Positions 1-10,297 of a DNA stretch of 64,000 nucleotides are shown here, piece by piece. Each line of letters opens with the position of its first letter. Position 1 is the stretch's first letter. Source of the DNA: Rhynchopus sp. YZ270_cl-10 (taxonomy: Eukaryota; Euglenozoa; Diplonemea; Diplonemida; Diplonemidae). The notes under the pieces were generated by a model. It was not told where the DNA came from and searched no databases. It worked only from the letters and a program-made list of their open reading frames with translations. The translations under genes were made by a program, and so were the position numbers. Where the stretch lies: the NCBI GenBank assembly GCA_964035575.1, contig OZ037866.1, positions 1,240,001 through 1,304,000 of the forward strand. Reading direction: 5' to 3'.

Positions 1-146
1 AAGCGTGACCAAGAGGTGTGTTTGCACCCCCTTACTAACCCACCTTACACCCACCCACCAACCCCACACCACAGGTCACCGTCAGGTTCGAGGGCAGTCT
101 CACGAAGAAACGCGTCTACAAATTCGACGAGGTGTGCTCCATGTAG
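1..146 (+). CDS. 3' end of an upstream gene: two terminal exons with a short intron (putative)
   Basis: Bases 1-15 read KRDQE and 75-143 read a basic peptide ending DEVCSM before TAG at 144-146. Between them, 16-74 looks like a 59-nt intron: it starts GTGTGT, has a branch-like CTTACTAAC at 30-38, then a C-rich tract, and ends CACAG at 70-74. Both junctions fall between codons, so the frame is kept. The product is not recognised because only about 28 residues are visible. The start of the gene lies outside the window. If correct, this genome has conventional GT-AG cis introns although the other genes here are intronless. The alternative is chance matches in non-coding DNA. Confidence 0.35.
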
Positions 147-986
147 TGCATGCCGTTCCTTGGCTGGGGCTTGGGGTGCCTTACATAGGGGGCAATGTCA
201 AGACGAACGACGCACTTTGCGGCAACCTTCGTTTGCAATACAGGAGGCCCGTTCAAACCTGCCAAACTTGGTAGTAGGACCGTCGTATTGTCTTTGCGTG
301 TTGGGTGTGGTCTTTATACGTAGCTGTTCTGTGTGCATCCTCAATGCTCACACATAACATAATATGATCACCTTTAGGCAGCCATGTACACCGTGCCTAT
401 GTGTCGTGCTAGTCGATACGCGAGGTGCACCATCTATCCTGTTGTTACCGTGGCCAGTTTCGTGGTGTGTCCTGTCAAGAACATCGTTCTTCGGGTAAAT
501 CTGTACAATGAAGTGTCGATGCAGACACTGAACACATTGTGCAGAGGTTTAGGGGAGGGCCAATTGTGGTGGGGGCGTTGTTCCGCTGTGTTGTGTTTTG
601 ATGCGCTTCAAAAGAGCCTCTTCCAGATACCCCTCTGTGTTTGCCATTTTGTTTTTGTGGAGCATCTTTCTCAAAGAAAAAGAACCCACCAACTCATCAC
701 GGGTGCCGCTATCATCCCACCTGCTTCCCACAACAACAACGTTTTCCTCCCAACTTAGTATTTTATTATCTGTACATTTCGCCGGCATTTCTGTGAGGTG
801 ACTAAGCACGAGAGGCTTAGGATCATCTTATAAACTTTTCTTTCTGTATGTTCTCTGTTCTCCCAACACTACAGAACCCTAGGAAGACCTGACACTCTCC
901 TCAAAAAAAATGCGTTCATTCGCAAGAATTATCCTCCCACAAATAAAAGCATCTTCACCCACCACAACGCAGACACATAAAACACA
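147..986. other. Intergenic region
   Basis: No gene is supported. It contains one copy of a dispersed stem-loop motif (798-845) and, at 925-975, a C/A-rich stretch with AG dinucleotides that could serve as a splice acceptor for the gene at 987. Confidence 0.5.
798..845 (+). repeat. Dispersed stem-loop motif, copy 1
   Basis: The core CTAAGC-ACGAGAG-GCTTAG forms a 6-bp stem with a 7-nt loop, followed by GATCATCTTATAAACTTTTC. Related copies lie at 30885-30932, 32208-32253 (minus), 34181-34230 and 51950-51999. Function unknown. Confidence 0.6.
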
Positions 987-1535
987 ATGCTAACCAACAG
1001 TGCCCTGCACAGCAGGGGAGTCCCTCACGAGCAAGACTTCGAGGAGGTCATAGACTGGGTTACCTTGGCAGGCGAGCACAGCAAACGCCGCACACGACAC
1101 GGCACGGGGGCACGCCCGTTCTCGCTGAAGGTGGTTGAGGAGAAGACGCTGACGGTGCCTATCGGGTACACCGTGCTGCCACACTCCGAGATGCGCACAG
1201 CAGGCATGGTGACTGTCAAGGCTACGCCGTACTCATCGATACGCATCCCGCAGAAGACAGTCGTCTCGCCCACAATGGTGTCCCCCACGACTGCCGAGAT
1301 GAAACGCATCTCCCGCAGGGGCTACTTGGGAAAGTCCAACCCAGAGTCGCTTTCTCCCAGGCGTGGTGTGGGGGCAGGAGCAGGTGCTGCTGGTGGTGTG
1401 CCAGTGACGCAAATGCCACGCGACCCCCCCGCCCCTCTCCCCACAACCCGTCGTGAACGACGTATCCTCTCTCGCCTCTCAGGCGGTGAGATCATAGATG
1501 TGAAGGACCTGCCACTCCCGGGGTTGTTTAGCTAA
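987..1535 (+). CDS. Hypothetical protein, 182 aa
   Basis: The reading frame opens at an ATG in good context (AACACAATG) and ends at TAA. I do not recognise the family. The N-terminal 100 residues look globular with alternating hydrophobic residues. Residues about 125-165 are rich in G, A, P and R and are probably disordered. The C-terminus is a short acidic-hydrophobic tail (EIIDVKDLPLPGLFS). There is no signal peptide or membrane segment, so a cytosolic or nuclear location is likely. GC-rich third positions match the confident genes nearby, which supports coding. A pyrimidine-rich stretch follows the stop at 1670-1900. Confidence 0.55.
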   Translation: MLTNSALHSRGVPHEQDFEEVIDWVTLAGEHSKRRTRHGTGARPFSLKVVEEKTLTVPIGYTVLPHSEMRTAGMVTVKATPYSSIRIPQKTVVSPTMVSPTTAEMKRISRRGYLGKSNPESLSPRRGVGAGAGAAGGVPVTQMPRDPPAPLPTTRRERRILSRLSGGEIIDVKDLPLPGLFS

Positions 1536-1916
1536 AGGGATGGTGGTGGGGGGGGAGGGTTTATTGGGGTGTAGTGTGGGGTCTTGTGGAAGTGAAGGCG
1601 ACTAGACGGTTTCCGAAGGATCGTTGGAAGGCTCGGGTTCCTTGATGTTGACCCTGTTGTTGACAGCATTATATTTTCTTCTTTTTCTTGTACGATTTTT
1701 GTATGTTTTCTGTTTCGTTTGACCAGAGTCTTTTTTTTTCTCAGCCACGACTCTGGTTTGTGCCTTTTTGTAACAAGCCATCTCCTAGCCCTTCCCATGG
1801 ACAGTTGCGTACGTTGTGTGCCCAGCTGCCTCTCAAAATATCGTTTTTCCCCCTCTACTGCGACTACTAACCCCACCTTTTTGGTCACTCAAAAAACGTT
1901 ATAAAACACGGATACT

Positions 1917-1950
1917 GCCAGATCTGGGAATCGAAATCCCACGATCTGGC
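1917..1950. repeat. 13-bp hairpin
   Basis: GCCAGATC-TGGGA pairs with TCCCA-(C)-GATCTGGC around the 7-nt loop ATCGAAA, with one bulged C. The tip resembles a tRNA T-arm but no cloverleaf surrounds it. Confidence 0.6.
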
Positions 1951-1963
1951 TCGTTTTCCAGAT

Positions 1964-2153
1964 TTGCTGCACCGCTCATCCACATCTGGCCCAGCAAGTC
2001 GGCACTCGACTGCGACGACATAGGAGTTGCAGTGTGATTCGAATGGGGTGTGCTCGCCTCGCGTCCGCCACCCGGACTACATCCCTGAGCTGACGGAGGA
2101 GTTGCTGCACCGCTCATCTGATTCTGCGAATGGGGGTGCTCGCCTCGCGTCCG
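1964..2153. repeat. Two-part direct repeat
   Basis: TTGCTGCACCGCTCATC occurs at 1964-1980 and 2102-2118. GTGCTCGCCTCGCGTCCG occurs at 2049-2066 and 2136-2153. The two motifs recur in the same order, indicating a decayed duplication of about 90-140 bp upstream of the TRIM-like gene. Confidence 0.6.
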
Positions 2154-2185
2154 TGTTGAAAATCTGGTTCCCAGCTCTGGGAGTA

Positions 2186-2240
2186 TAAGGAAGAAAATAT
2201 CGATTTATCACTCCGTGATAAATCGATATTTTCTTCCTTA
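2186..2240. repeat. Perfect 26-bp hairpin with a 3-nt loop
   Basis: The arm at 2186-2211 (starts TAAGGAAGAAAATATCGA) is exactly complementary to 2215-2240, with loop TCC. It lies about 350 bp upstream of the TRIM-like gene and matches no known terminator or RNA class. Confidence 0.85.
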
Positions 2241-2587
2241 CACGTAGTGTTATTAGAAACTCGAATAATAAAGCCAACGTTTAATCGCCTGATACCGACG
2301 TCGTCTTTCTCCCTAAAAAATCGCTTGCGCCAAAATTCAGATCTCATACACTGTTTTTGCCGAAAACAATCTTCCCCCTTTTCTGGTCGTAATCTGGTAA
2401 TCAAGATCAGTTGGCGACTGTACGAGCCGAGTTTTTTGTATCCATCCCTCCCCTCCCACACCTTTCTAGGTTCATTGCCCCCCTCTTCTCTTCTCAGTTT
2501 TTGCAACCCCCCTCATATTTTATCCTCTCTCTCTCTCTCTCTTCTTCCCCCTAAGCTCTATAATAGAGACCCCCCCCTCCAGCAGCT

Positions 2588-3940
2588 ATGGGGTGCACCA
2601 CAGAACAGAGTACTGCGGAGCCGACCGCACCAGAGGTCCCGCAGTGTGAAAGCTGCGGCGCGACAGCGTCGTTGCAGTGTGGGGTCTGCACGGAGCTGTT
2701 TTTTTGCGAGCGTCCGGAGTGCTACAACGCGGTGCACCCGAGGGCACGGGATAGGGAGACACATCATGCGTCGGTCAGTTCTTATGGCACGTCGTCGAAC
2801 TGCGCGCAGCACCCTGAGTACAAACTACACCTAGTCTGCGAGGAGAACGGCTGCAACGACGCGCTAATCTGCATGCGGTGCGCGAACCTAGCGCACTCCG
2901 GACACAACACAACAGACATCTCGCAGTACACCGAACGGCAGCGCTACGTCCTCCGCTCCCACATGGCGGACCTCACCAAACAACGCCACGCTGCCACCGA
3001 AGAAGCCCTCGCACTCAAATCCCTCCCTCCACCAGACGTACGCTACAAAGAACTCATCTTGAAGACACACCTAGGCTATCTCTTGATGGAGGAAGGGGTA
3101 TCCCGCAGCCACATTGAGTGCGAAGAAGACGTGGAGTGGCGATGCCTGACCCAGGCTTTGAGCACACAAGGAGAGGTCTGCGCATTGGAAACCTTTGCAA
3201 CAAAGGTGGCAGAAACGATTGCAGAGTGTGACGCAGTATGCCACCTAGGGGATGACCAAGCGTTACGTGTCGTCACAGATTCGCAAGCCATCCTCCGCAA
3301 AATCGACGCCCTTTCAAACAACGCAGACCGCCACCGCCTTGCCTCCGCCTCACACCCCCACACCGAACTCACCCTCTCCCTCCCAATGAACAAACTCACC
3401 GAGGCGCTGTCCTCCCGCAGGCTCACCTCCAACACCGAACACTTATTCAAAATCTTCCAATTTGTGTCGCCATTTGAGCTGAACCTCGTTCCCAACGGCA
3501 ATGAGGTGGAACGATGGGGAGAACGCGTCGATTTGGCTACCACAATAACAGAACATTGCCTACAGAAACATCAGAGTACGTGGCGGATTGCGATTCAGAA
3601 GAATGCACAACAGGGTGTTATCATGTTGGGTATTGTGTTTAAGGACTGTGCACTTCAGCGTATGGCTACAGAAGGTGGTGGGATAGGCGCCTTCAACGGC
3701 TACGGTGTGAGCAATGCGGGCTACATCTACGCAGGAAGTGAGCGTGCACAGCGTCCCTGCGAGAGGCTGAGGTTTGCAGAAGGCGACACCGTGTGCATCA
3801 CAGCGGATAGGGCAAAGAAGGAGCTGCGGTTCACCTCGCGTGGGGTAACCATTGTGGTGCCAGTCCCGAACCTCCAAACAGAAGATTTCTACCCAGCGGT
3901 CACCCTCTCCGCTGAGGTTCAAAAGGTCTTCATATTGTGA
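2588..3940 (+). CDS. TRIM-like protein without RING: two B-boxes, coiled coil, SPRY-like domain (450 aa)
   Basis: Probably a cytosolic scaffold or ubiquitin-pathway adaptor. Residues 20-60 form a B-box 1-like zinc site (C20, C23, C31, C34, C40, C45, H59/H60). Residues 72-106 form a canonical B-box 2: C72, H75, C84, C89, C95, C98, H103, H106. Residues about 115-330 are helical and charged, as in a TRIM coiled coil. Residues about 330-450 resemble SPRY, with GYGVSNAGYIYAG, a GDTVCI strand and a final FYPAVTLS-type strand. No RING finger precedes the B-boxes, and the frame starts only 19 residues before the first cysteine, so ligase activity is not expected. The ATG follows a long pyrimidine tract ending CCAGCAG (2577-2586), a likely splice acceptor. 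The gene is intronless. B-box calls are secure; SPRY is less so. Confidence 0.85.
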   Translation: MGCTTEQSTAEPTAPEVPQCESCGATASLQCGVCTELFFCERPECYNAVHPRARDRETHHASVSSYGTSSNCAQHPEYKLHLVCEENGCNDALICMRCANLAHSGHNTTDISQYTERQRYVLRSHMADLTKQRHAATEEALALKSLPPPDVRYKELILKTHLGYLLMEEGVSRSHIECEEDVEWRCLTQALSTQGEVCALETFATKVAETIAECDAVCHLGDDQALRVVTDSQAILRKIDALSNNADRHRLASASHPHTELTLSLPMNKLTEALSSRRLTSNTEHLFKIFQFVSPFELNLVPNGNEVERWGERVDLATTITEHCLQKHQSTWRIAIQKNAQQGVIMLGIVFKDCALQRMATEGGGIGAFNGYGVSNAGYIYAGSERAQRPCERLRFAEGDTVCITADRAKKELRFTSRGVTIVVPVPNLQTEDFYPAVTLSAEVQKVFIL

Positions 3941-5122
3941 ATTTTTTTTTTTTTTGCGATTATTTTAGGGCGTTTTTTTGGGGAAGGGGGAAAGGGGGAG
4001 GGGGGGGAGAGAGGAATTCGCAGATCTAACCTGGTATAATTTTGATGAGAGAGGCCTTTTTTTTTTGGCAGGTTTATGGGTCACACTGTCATGAGAGGGC
4101 TGTTGTATTTCGAGGCAAACGTTTTTATATTGCAACTTCCCTTGCAGCAATACAATTTAATTTAATTCCTCGCCGAATCTTATGGGCGAGCGAGAAAAAA
4201 AAAGTCGCACGACGATTGCCTTGAGTGACTCTGGCATTACAGTAGTCGTGTGTGGTATAGTGGAGTTCATCTTAGGGTGTCGACACTAATACTACCAAGT
4301 TTTCAATTACCCAAAAAAAGGAGAGTGGAGACTGCACAACTGTGGCAACACAACCGAGGCAACTACACTCTCCGACAATTTATCAAAAAAAAAAAAAAAA
4401 GAAAAGACAAGACGTGAGTGGATCTACAAAGCATTTGCCTGACTATGGGTGGATATTTTTGTTTACCTACCACTGAGGTTGAGGTGAGGATGTTCTGAAA
4501 GGCAGCGTTTTTTAAGCAATAAGCATTCGAAGGCGTTAGGTTCATTTTACAAAAAACAAAAAAAACAAAAAAAAATGTATCTAGCGCCTGGTGTCCGGGT
4601 GACGCGTTTTGCACTTTTTAACTTCTCTTTTCTTCCCTAGCCCGTATGCCTGGATGTCCCCTCGCCTTCTCCCTCTTGTTAAATGGATTTTCAATCTTTC
4701 ATTTTCGTGTTTTCTTTGAATCTTCGAAGAACGACTGCAAAGGCTTTTTTGCTCCCTTTCAGTACCGTGAACTTTAATGTTGTGAACTTCCCCTGTGCCG
4801 TTTTCTTTCCCCGACGAGCCAGGCGCTAGGAGTTTTCCTCCCTACGATTGCCGTGAACAGCACGGGGTTGGGGAGGAACACCGACCCCCCCAGCGAGAAC
4901 CACGCCTCACACAACAAATAAAGGCGTTTTTTTTTTGTTTTTGCTTTTTGCTACTTGGTTTTTTTTACCCCCACCCCTCAACCCTCTCCCCCCTGAGAAA
5001 ACCCAAAAAAAAAACCTCGAGATTCTGAAAAAAAAATATTCCCTTCCACATGACTTTATGTCCAGAACCCCCTCTACTCTTTTTTGACTTACAATTCCAC
5101 AACAGCAAACAATTACTCTCTG
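3941..5122. other. Intergenic region
   Basis: AT-rich with homopolymer runs. No gene, RNA or repeat family is recognised. A pyrimidine-rich stretch and CCACAACAG at 5096-5104 form a plausible splice acceptor for the following gene. Confidence 0.5.
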
Positions 5123-7357
5123 ATGATGTTGACAGTGCTCTCGGTGTTGTGCGTGTCTGCTGTGCGGATTGATACGGCGGACAGTGGCGCGTATGACGTG
5201 GTTGTGGACGGCAGGGTGTGGCTGGCGGGCGGCAATGCGACGTTCTATGCTTACGGCCGCTGGCTCTCTGTGGCAGACGGCAGCCTCCACATGGATACCA
5301 GCGAGGAGAAGGGCAACGACGAGTTCGGAGCCTTCACAGGCGTACGCTGTTCGTTCCATGGAACGTCCAGCCCCTTTCACGTCGAAGCCATCGCAAAGAA
5401 CTATGCCACCGGCTTCGCCGCCTTCGACCTCACCTACATGACAGCCACCAACGGCACAGACTCCAGCGACCAAGACGGCGTCTCCTCTACATACCCTTCC
5501 TTTCACCTCACCCAACCCACCGGAGCACCCAAGCTCGGTGTGCTTGGCATGATTGGCCCTTTCATTGACAAAACCAGCAGTGGTCCGTATATGGGCATGT
5601 GGCCAGACGCGCTTTCCACAGGTCGTGAATGCGGTCCGAACGTTCTCTTCGATGATGAGCACACAGTGGTCATCTCCGCATCGTCGGCGTTCATGGTTCA
5701 CTCCTTCGCAGTGCAGGGCGATGTGCTTGCTGCAGGTCTGATGGGGTCGGTCAAAGATGTCCCTGCTGGGTTTAAGATTAGCACAATTCTGTCTGGTGGT
5801 GCGGCTGGTGTGGGAATCAACAACGAAGTGCAGGCATGGGGTGACAGACTGCGTGCACGTTACGGCAAGACCTTGGACACACACAACGAGGACTTCACTG
5901 CAAAGCATTTAGGCTACAACACAGACCACGGAACGTACTACTACTACAACCCGACGGAGCTGAACTACACCGGCGCGCTGATGGCGGTGAAGAAGCAGGC
6001 GGAGGCGAAGAAGATCCCCTTCCGCCACGTTCTCCTCGACTCCTGGTGGTATGTGCGTGGTGTCGACGATGGTGTGTCGAACTGGACTGCAGCACCCGGC
6101 ATCTTCTACGAGAACGGAGGTGACGCAGACCTGGTGCGTCTCAACCAGGAGACTGGGTGGCCGTTCATCGCACACAACCGCTACTGGTCCTCGAACACCA
6201 CGTACGCAACGTTTAACGGAGGTGACTACGCATTCGCACCGCTCTCCAACGGAAGCTTCACACTGCCCCTCGAGCAACGCTTCTGGGACGACCTCATCGG
6301 AAACGCCACGAAGTGGGGACTGAAGACGTACGAGCAGGACTGGATGTTCAACGAATTCCGCAACGTGCCTTTCATCTACGAGACAACACACTGGGGACGC
6401 ACGTGGCTGATGCAGATGGGTGCTGCTGCGCAGAAGCACGATGTCAACATCCAGTACTGCATGCCGTGGCCGAGGCATGCGCTGCAATCCCTTGAAATCC
6501 AGCCAGTCTCCCAGATCCGTGCGAGTGGTGACTACGTGCCGAGTGATGACGCACCCTCCGACAACTGGAACCTCGGCGGCTCCTCCATCCTCGCACACGC
6601 CCTTGCCCTGCGCCCCTTCAAGGACTCCTTTTGGAGCATGACCCGCGAACCTGGCAGCTCCTGCAACTCAACGCTCAACCCTGACATCGAGCGCGCTGCC
6701 GCCGTCGCCACCCTCTCAGCAGGCCCTGTGACGTCAGGTGACGGAGCTGACTATCTCAACGCAAGCCTTATCATGAGGTCCTCGCGTGCTGACGGAGTGC
6801 TCCTCCACCCGTCCCGTCCGTGCACATTCACCGACTCATTCATCAGGTCCATGGCAGGTCAGCGCGCTGGCCCAGAGGGGCATGTGTGGAGCACGTTCAG
6901 CATGGTGGGTCGTGCCCGTCATGACATTGTGTTCACAACAGAGCTCAACGCGACGTACGATATGCGTCCGTCGGAGCTGAATTTGGGTGCTGCGCGCGAG
7001 GCAGAGGATCTCGTTGCGTTCACAGTAGCGCCTATGTCGGTGGCAGCGTTCTCGGAGGACGTGCCGCTGACGTTGAGGAAGACGACCTGGCATGGGGACA
7101 TCCAGATCTACTACACGTCGCCTGTGGTGCGCAACGGGTGGGCGCTGCTTGGCGAGCTTGACAAGTGGGTGCCTGCGTCTGAGTTCCGCTTTGTCGATGC
7201 GTCTGTTGACGGCGACGACCTTGTGGCCACATGCATGGGCTCTGCAGGCGAGACAGTGAAGGTCTCCTTCGCAAAGGGTGGGAAGGTGACCACAGTGTCG
7301 TGCACCTTCACAGGGGACTCCATGCGTGTCTCGTCCAATGGTGCTTGCTCGTTTTAG
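5123..7357 (+). CDS. GH1: secreted glycoside-hydrolase-like TIM-barrel protein (744 aa)
   Basis: Starts MMLTVLSVLCVSAV, a signal peptide; the second ATG (5126) aligns with the start of paralogue GH2, so either may be used. The frame is open further upstream, but only with non-ATG starts. Residues about 20-270 are a beta-rich N-terminal domain, 280-560 look like a TIM barrel and the rest a C-terminal beta domain. Three acidic sites fit a clan GH-D (alpha-galactosidase/raffinose-synthase) arrangement: D306 in LLDSWWY, D406 in YEQDW (candidate nucleophile) and D470 in RASGDY (candidate acid/base). Many N-glycosylation sequons support secretion. The paralogue is at 49183-51441 and the two share three nearly identical DNA blocks. 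The neighbour downstream is a sugar-sensor-type adenylate cyclase. The substrate cannot be inferred. AATAAA lies at 7409-7414. Confidence 0.8.
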   Translation: MMLTVLSVLCVSAVRIDTADSGAYDVVVDGRVWLAGGNATFYAYGRWLSVADGSLHMDTSEEKGNDEFGAFTGVRCSFHGTSSPFHVEAIAKNYATGFAAFDLTYMTATNGTDSSDQDGVSSTYPSFHLTQPTGAPKLGVLGMIGPFIDKTSSGPYMGMWPDALSTGRECGPNVLFDDEHTVVISASSAFMVHSFAVQGDVLAAGLMGSVKDVPAGFKISTILSGGAAGVGINNEVQAWGDRLRARYGKTLDTHNEDFTAKHLGYNTDHGTYYYYNPTELNYTGALMAVKKQAEAKKIPFRHVLLDSWWYVRGVDDGVSNWTAAPGIFYENGGDADLVRLNQETGWPFIAHNRYWSSNTTYATFNGGDYAFAPLSNGSFTLPLEQRFWDDLIGNATKWGLKTYEQDWMFNEFRNVPFIYETTHWGRTWLMQMGAAAQKHDVNIQYCMPWPRHALQSLEIQPVSQIRASGDYVPSDDAPSDNWNLGGSSILAHALALRPFKDSFWSMTREPGSSCNSTLNPDIERAAAVATLSAGPVTSGDGADYLNASLIMRSSRADGVLLHPSRPCTFTDSFIRSMAGQRAGPEGHVWSTFSMVGRARHDIVFTTELNATYDMRPSELNLGAAREAEDLVAFTVAPMSVAAFSEDVPLTLRKTTWHGDIQIYYTSPVVRNGWALLGELDKWVPASEFRFVDASVDGDDLVATCMGSAGETVKVSFAKGGKVTTVSCTFTGDSMRVSSNGACSF

Positions 7358-8574
7358 GCTGGATTTGTTTACTTCGTTTTTGTGGACAATTTCTAGGTGT
7401 ATCGCGCAAATAAAATGCTTCTATTTTGTTTAAAAAGATGTGCTATGCACATGGGGGCATCTTGCAAGTTTTGTTTTAGAGGATATGAACCTGGTATGGC
7501 GAAACGAACATCGGCATTAAAAAGAGAAAGCGGTTGCATGAGGTCACACTCACGGAGGGGGTAGTGTTGTTACTGTTTATTTTTATTTTTTATTTTGTGA
7601 TACGACAGTCCTCTTTCAGAATAATGCCAAATATACATTTTTTGTTTGAGGATAATTTGTGTCTCTTTTTTTTTCAACATTCCCCTTTTGTGTGTACCTG
7701 TTGAAAGAACAGGTAAGATACAGCACACAGCAACTGAACTAGTCCTCTTCTTGCTTTGCAACGATGTTCGGCTCTATGCTCAAAAGGTTTTTTCGCCGTT
7801 TTTTCTCCGTTTTTTCTCCCCCTTGTGGTACTGTCACTAGGGGGGGGGCTATATTTCACGTCAACGTTGTTTAGTTTGGTGATGCGTATGCACTACCAAT
7901 GTCTTTTCCATTTTCCCCTCCACCCTATTATACCTTCTATTCAGTACAATAGTTAGTATATGAAACCATTTTCCCCCTATGTGGTCTTCCCCCTGCCATA
8001 GCTCAGACACATTGTGCAGGAAACCTACACCCACAGTTGGTGGGTTTTCTAGGAACGTAGCTTCTGTACTATTTGTCTAGATGGCTACGTACCTACGTGC
8101 AGAGTCTGTGGTTCGTTATAACTATGTATTTGCCTTGCCAAAACGGCGTATCTTTTTTTTTGCGTTTTTTCGATATGTTTCGATATCCCGCGGAGTTCCA
8201 GATGCGTCATACTTGGCTAGGTGTGTGTGCGCTTTCAACTTCACTTTTCAGATAGGGTGGCAGAGGCGTTTCGTCGTTCCCACCTTTTCTGGCATTTGAG
8301 GTATGTTTTTTTCCCCCGGTGCCTACGTCCGCCGAGGCGTTTGCACGTCAACTACATTTTTTTTTTTTTTGTGTTTGTTGCTTCCTTTCTCTCGTGTGTT
8401 CCCCCGCCCAACTCGCCCTCTGTCGCGGTGAAATATTCACCTTGGGCTCGTTTTGTACAGAGTCCCAATGGTTAGCCTCACCAGGGGTGTGGGCACCCCC
8501 CGTTTTTTTGCATCGTTTTTGTGTCTTTTTGGAGTCATGCCAGCTTATTGCAGACAGGAGAGCTGCCAGCACAC
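7358..8574. other. Intergenic region
   Basis: AT-rich with T runs. No gene supported. A short match to spliced-leader ends at 8059-8080 was considered and rejected. Confidence 0.5.
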
Positions 8575-10147
8575 CAGGGTAGATCCTTATTTTCGCTAAA
8601 AACGCTAAAAATCCCAGATATTTATTTTCGTTTTTTTCCTTTTTTTTCTCTCCCGTTTTTTGAAATTTTTCGCGCAGGCCTGACGCTAACTTTCAGGTTT
8701 TTGGGAAATCGTGGGGGGTTGATGGTTTGTCCGCGAGCGCAGCGAGCGGAAAAATTGAGTGACGGTCTAAAAAAAAATCCGACAAGCAGGTTGGTACTGT
8801 GCTGAGGCAGAATAGTGGTGTTTTTTTACACATCTCAGTTGTCGTAGAACTAAACCCCAGAGGATAACATAGGTTTTGGGGGTTTTCGCTGAAACTCGGT
8901 CGAGCCCAACCCAGCTCGTTAGGGCCTCCGGCGGAATGTGAGAATTCCTCGGTTATCCTACTGCGGAGTTCGGCACTGTATTGATATTTGCACCAGGCAC
9001 GCGCAGTGACCTCAGTATATTTACAAAAAGAAACGGCGGTCGCGGCACCCATGGCGAAGCCACGGTACGCAACATTTCTGAAAATGTTGCCATAAAACGG
9101 CACTGTCGTTGGTAATTATCAACAGTTACCGTAAATTTTACTTCCAGATTTTGCTGAAACGAAAGTTTCTGGCGAAGCCACGGTACGCAACATTTCAAAA
9201 AATTGCGCTCAAAATTGCATTTTTTTACTGCCAAACTAGTCATGGGAAGGGTGGGTTGCAATCTTGCGCCGCAGGCGCACGGTACGCTACTTTTTTTTCT
9301 TTCGCATGCTTCCTTTTCCTTCGGCATTTGACCAATTAAATCGCGTGCTGGCTGTGACCCTTGTCGGACACTGCGCCCTCTGACAAGGGTAATACTTTCT
9401 AGAAACATTCTGAAAAAAAGTGGTAGTGCCCGGCATTAGCAAGAAAATTTTCAAAATTAAATAGGTAGTGCCGATGCACCAGCAGTTTGGGTAGGCGAGA
9501 CCGCATTGGGTGAACCTCCGCGAGCGCAGTGAGCGGAAATTTTTTTTCCGCAGTTTTTGGGCAAAGTTCAAAATCCCACCAAAAATTAAGTGGGTATTTT
9601 CAACAACAATACTGGGGCCCTATGGGTTTTTGGATTTTGGCCTAACGGTGTTGTGTTTCTGCCTTGGTCCGGTTGAAGTCTTTATTATTGGATCTCATAC
9701 TCCGTACAGGTGACTCATACCCGGCCTTTAACACACACGCACTTCTTCGACTCAGCACCAACCCTTTTACAATGGTCCGCTTTGCGGGTTTGTGGACATA
9801 GTAATTGTGTTCTTCAAAAATATGCTTCAAAATTGTCTTATGCAAGGTGACACTGAGCATTGACACTCATTGGTCCTTGTCTTATGAAGTGATGAAAAAT
9901 ATTAAAGGGGCGTTGGCGGGCCGAAGGCCAGCCAAAAAAAACGGTAGCGAACTTTTACTTTTTTTCCTTTTGGTTTCCCCCTTATTTTGACTTTCCGGAT
10001 CGATTGCGGACCGTGGTGGTGCCACTCTGTGGCTGGAAATTAGTAGGTAACGAAAAAAATGGGCCAGCGCAAAAAGGAAAAAAAAAAAGGAAAAAAAAAT
10101 AAAAAATCTCGAATCCTTATTTTCACTTTCGCTAAGGATCTACCCTG
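8575..10147. mobile_element. Non-autonomous hAT-type DNA transposon, 1,573 bp
   Basis: Perfect 15-bp terminal inverted repeats CAGGGTAGATCCTTA lie at 8575-8589 and, as complement, at 10133-10147. They are flanked by the 8-bp direct repeat CAGCACAC at 8567-8574 and 10148-10155. An 8-bp duplication with CAGGG ends is diagnostic of hAT. No transposase frame is present. Inside are short palindromic motifs (GCCGCAGGCGC, GCGAGCGCAGCGAGCG) and repeats of a block ending CACGGTACGCAACATTTC at 9059 and 9176, which recur elsewhere. The element ends about 20 bp before the DNA shared by the cyclase genes begins (10176). Confidence 0.9.
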
Positions 10148-10297
10148 CAGCACACCTTGCAATTTTTTTTTTGATTTTGCTTTGCCACCCTAAGGCTCAC
10201 GTACAATGCCAATCCCAGTCACATAACCCCACACACTCACAACACCACAGACACAATTCAGTCCCTTTTCTACCCGTACCCATTCTGTTGCTTCAGA

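Noticed and set aside
1917-2050. tRNA-like T-arm sequences
   Set aside because: The TCGAAA loop sits in a simple hairpin. No acceptor, D or anticodon arms can be drawn at the right spacing on either strand.
8059-8080. Spliced-leader-like GCTTCTGTACTATTTG
   Set aside because: It resembles the end of kinetoplastid leaders, but no GT splice donor follows, no tandem copies exist and no Sm-like site was seen.
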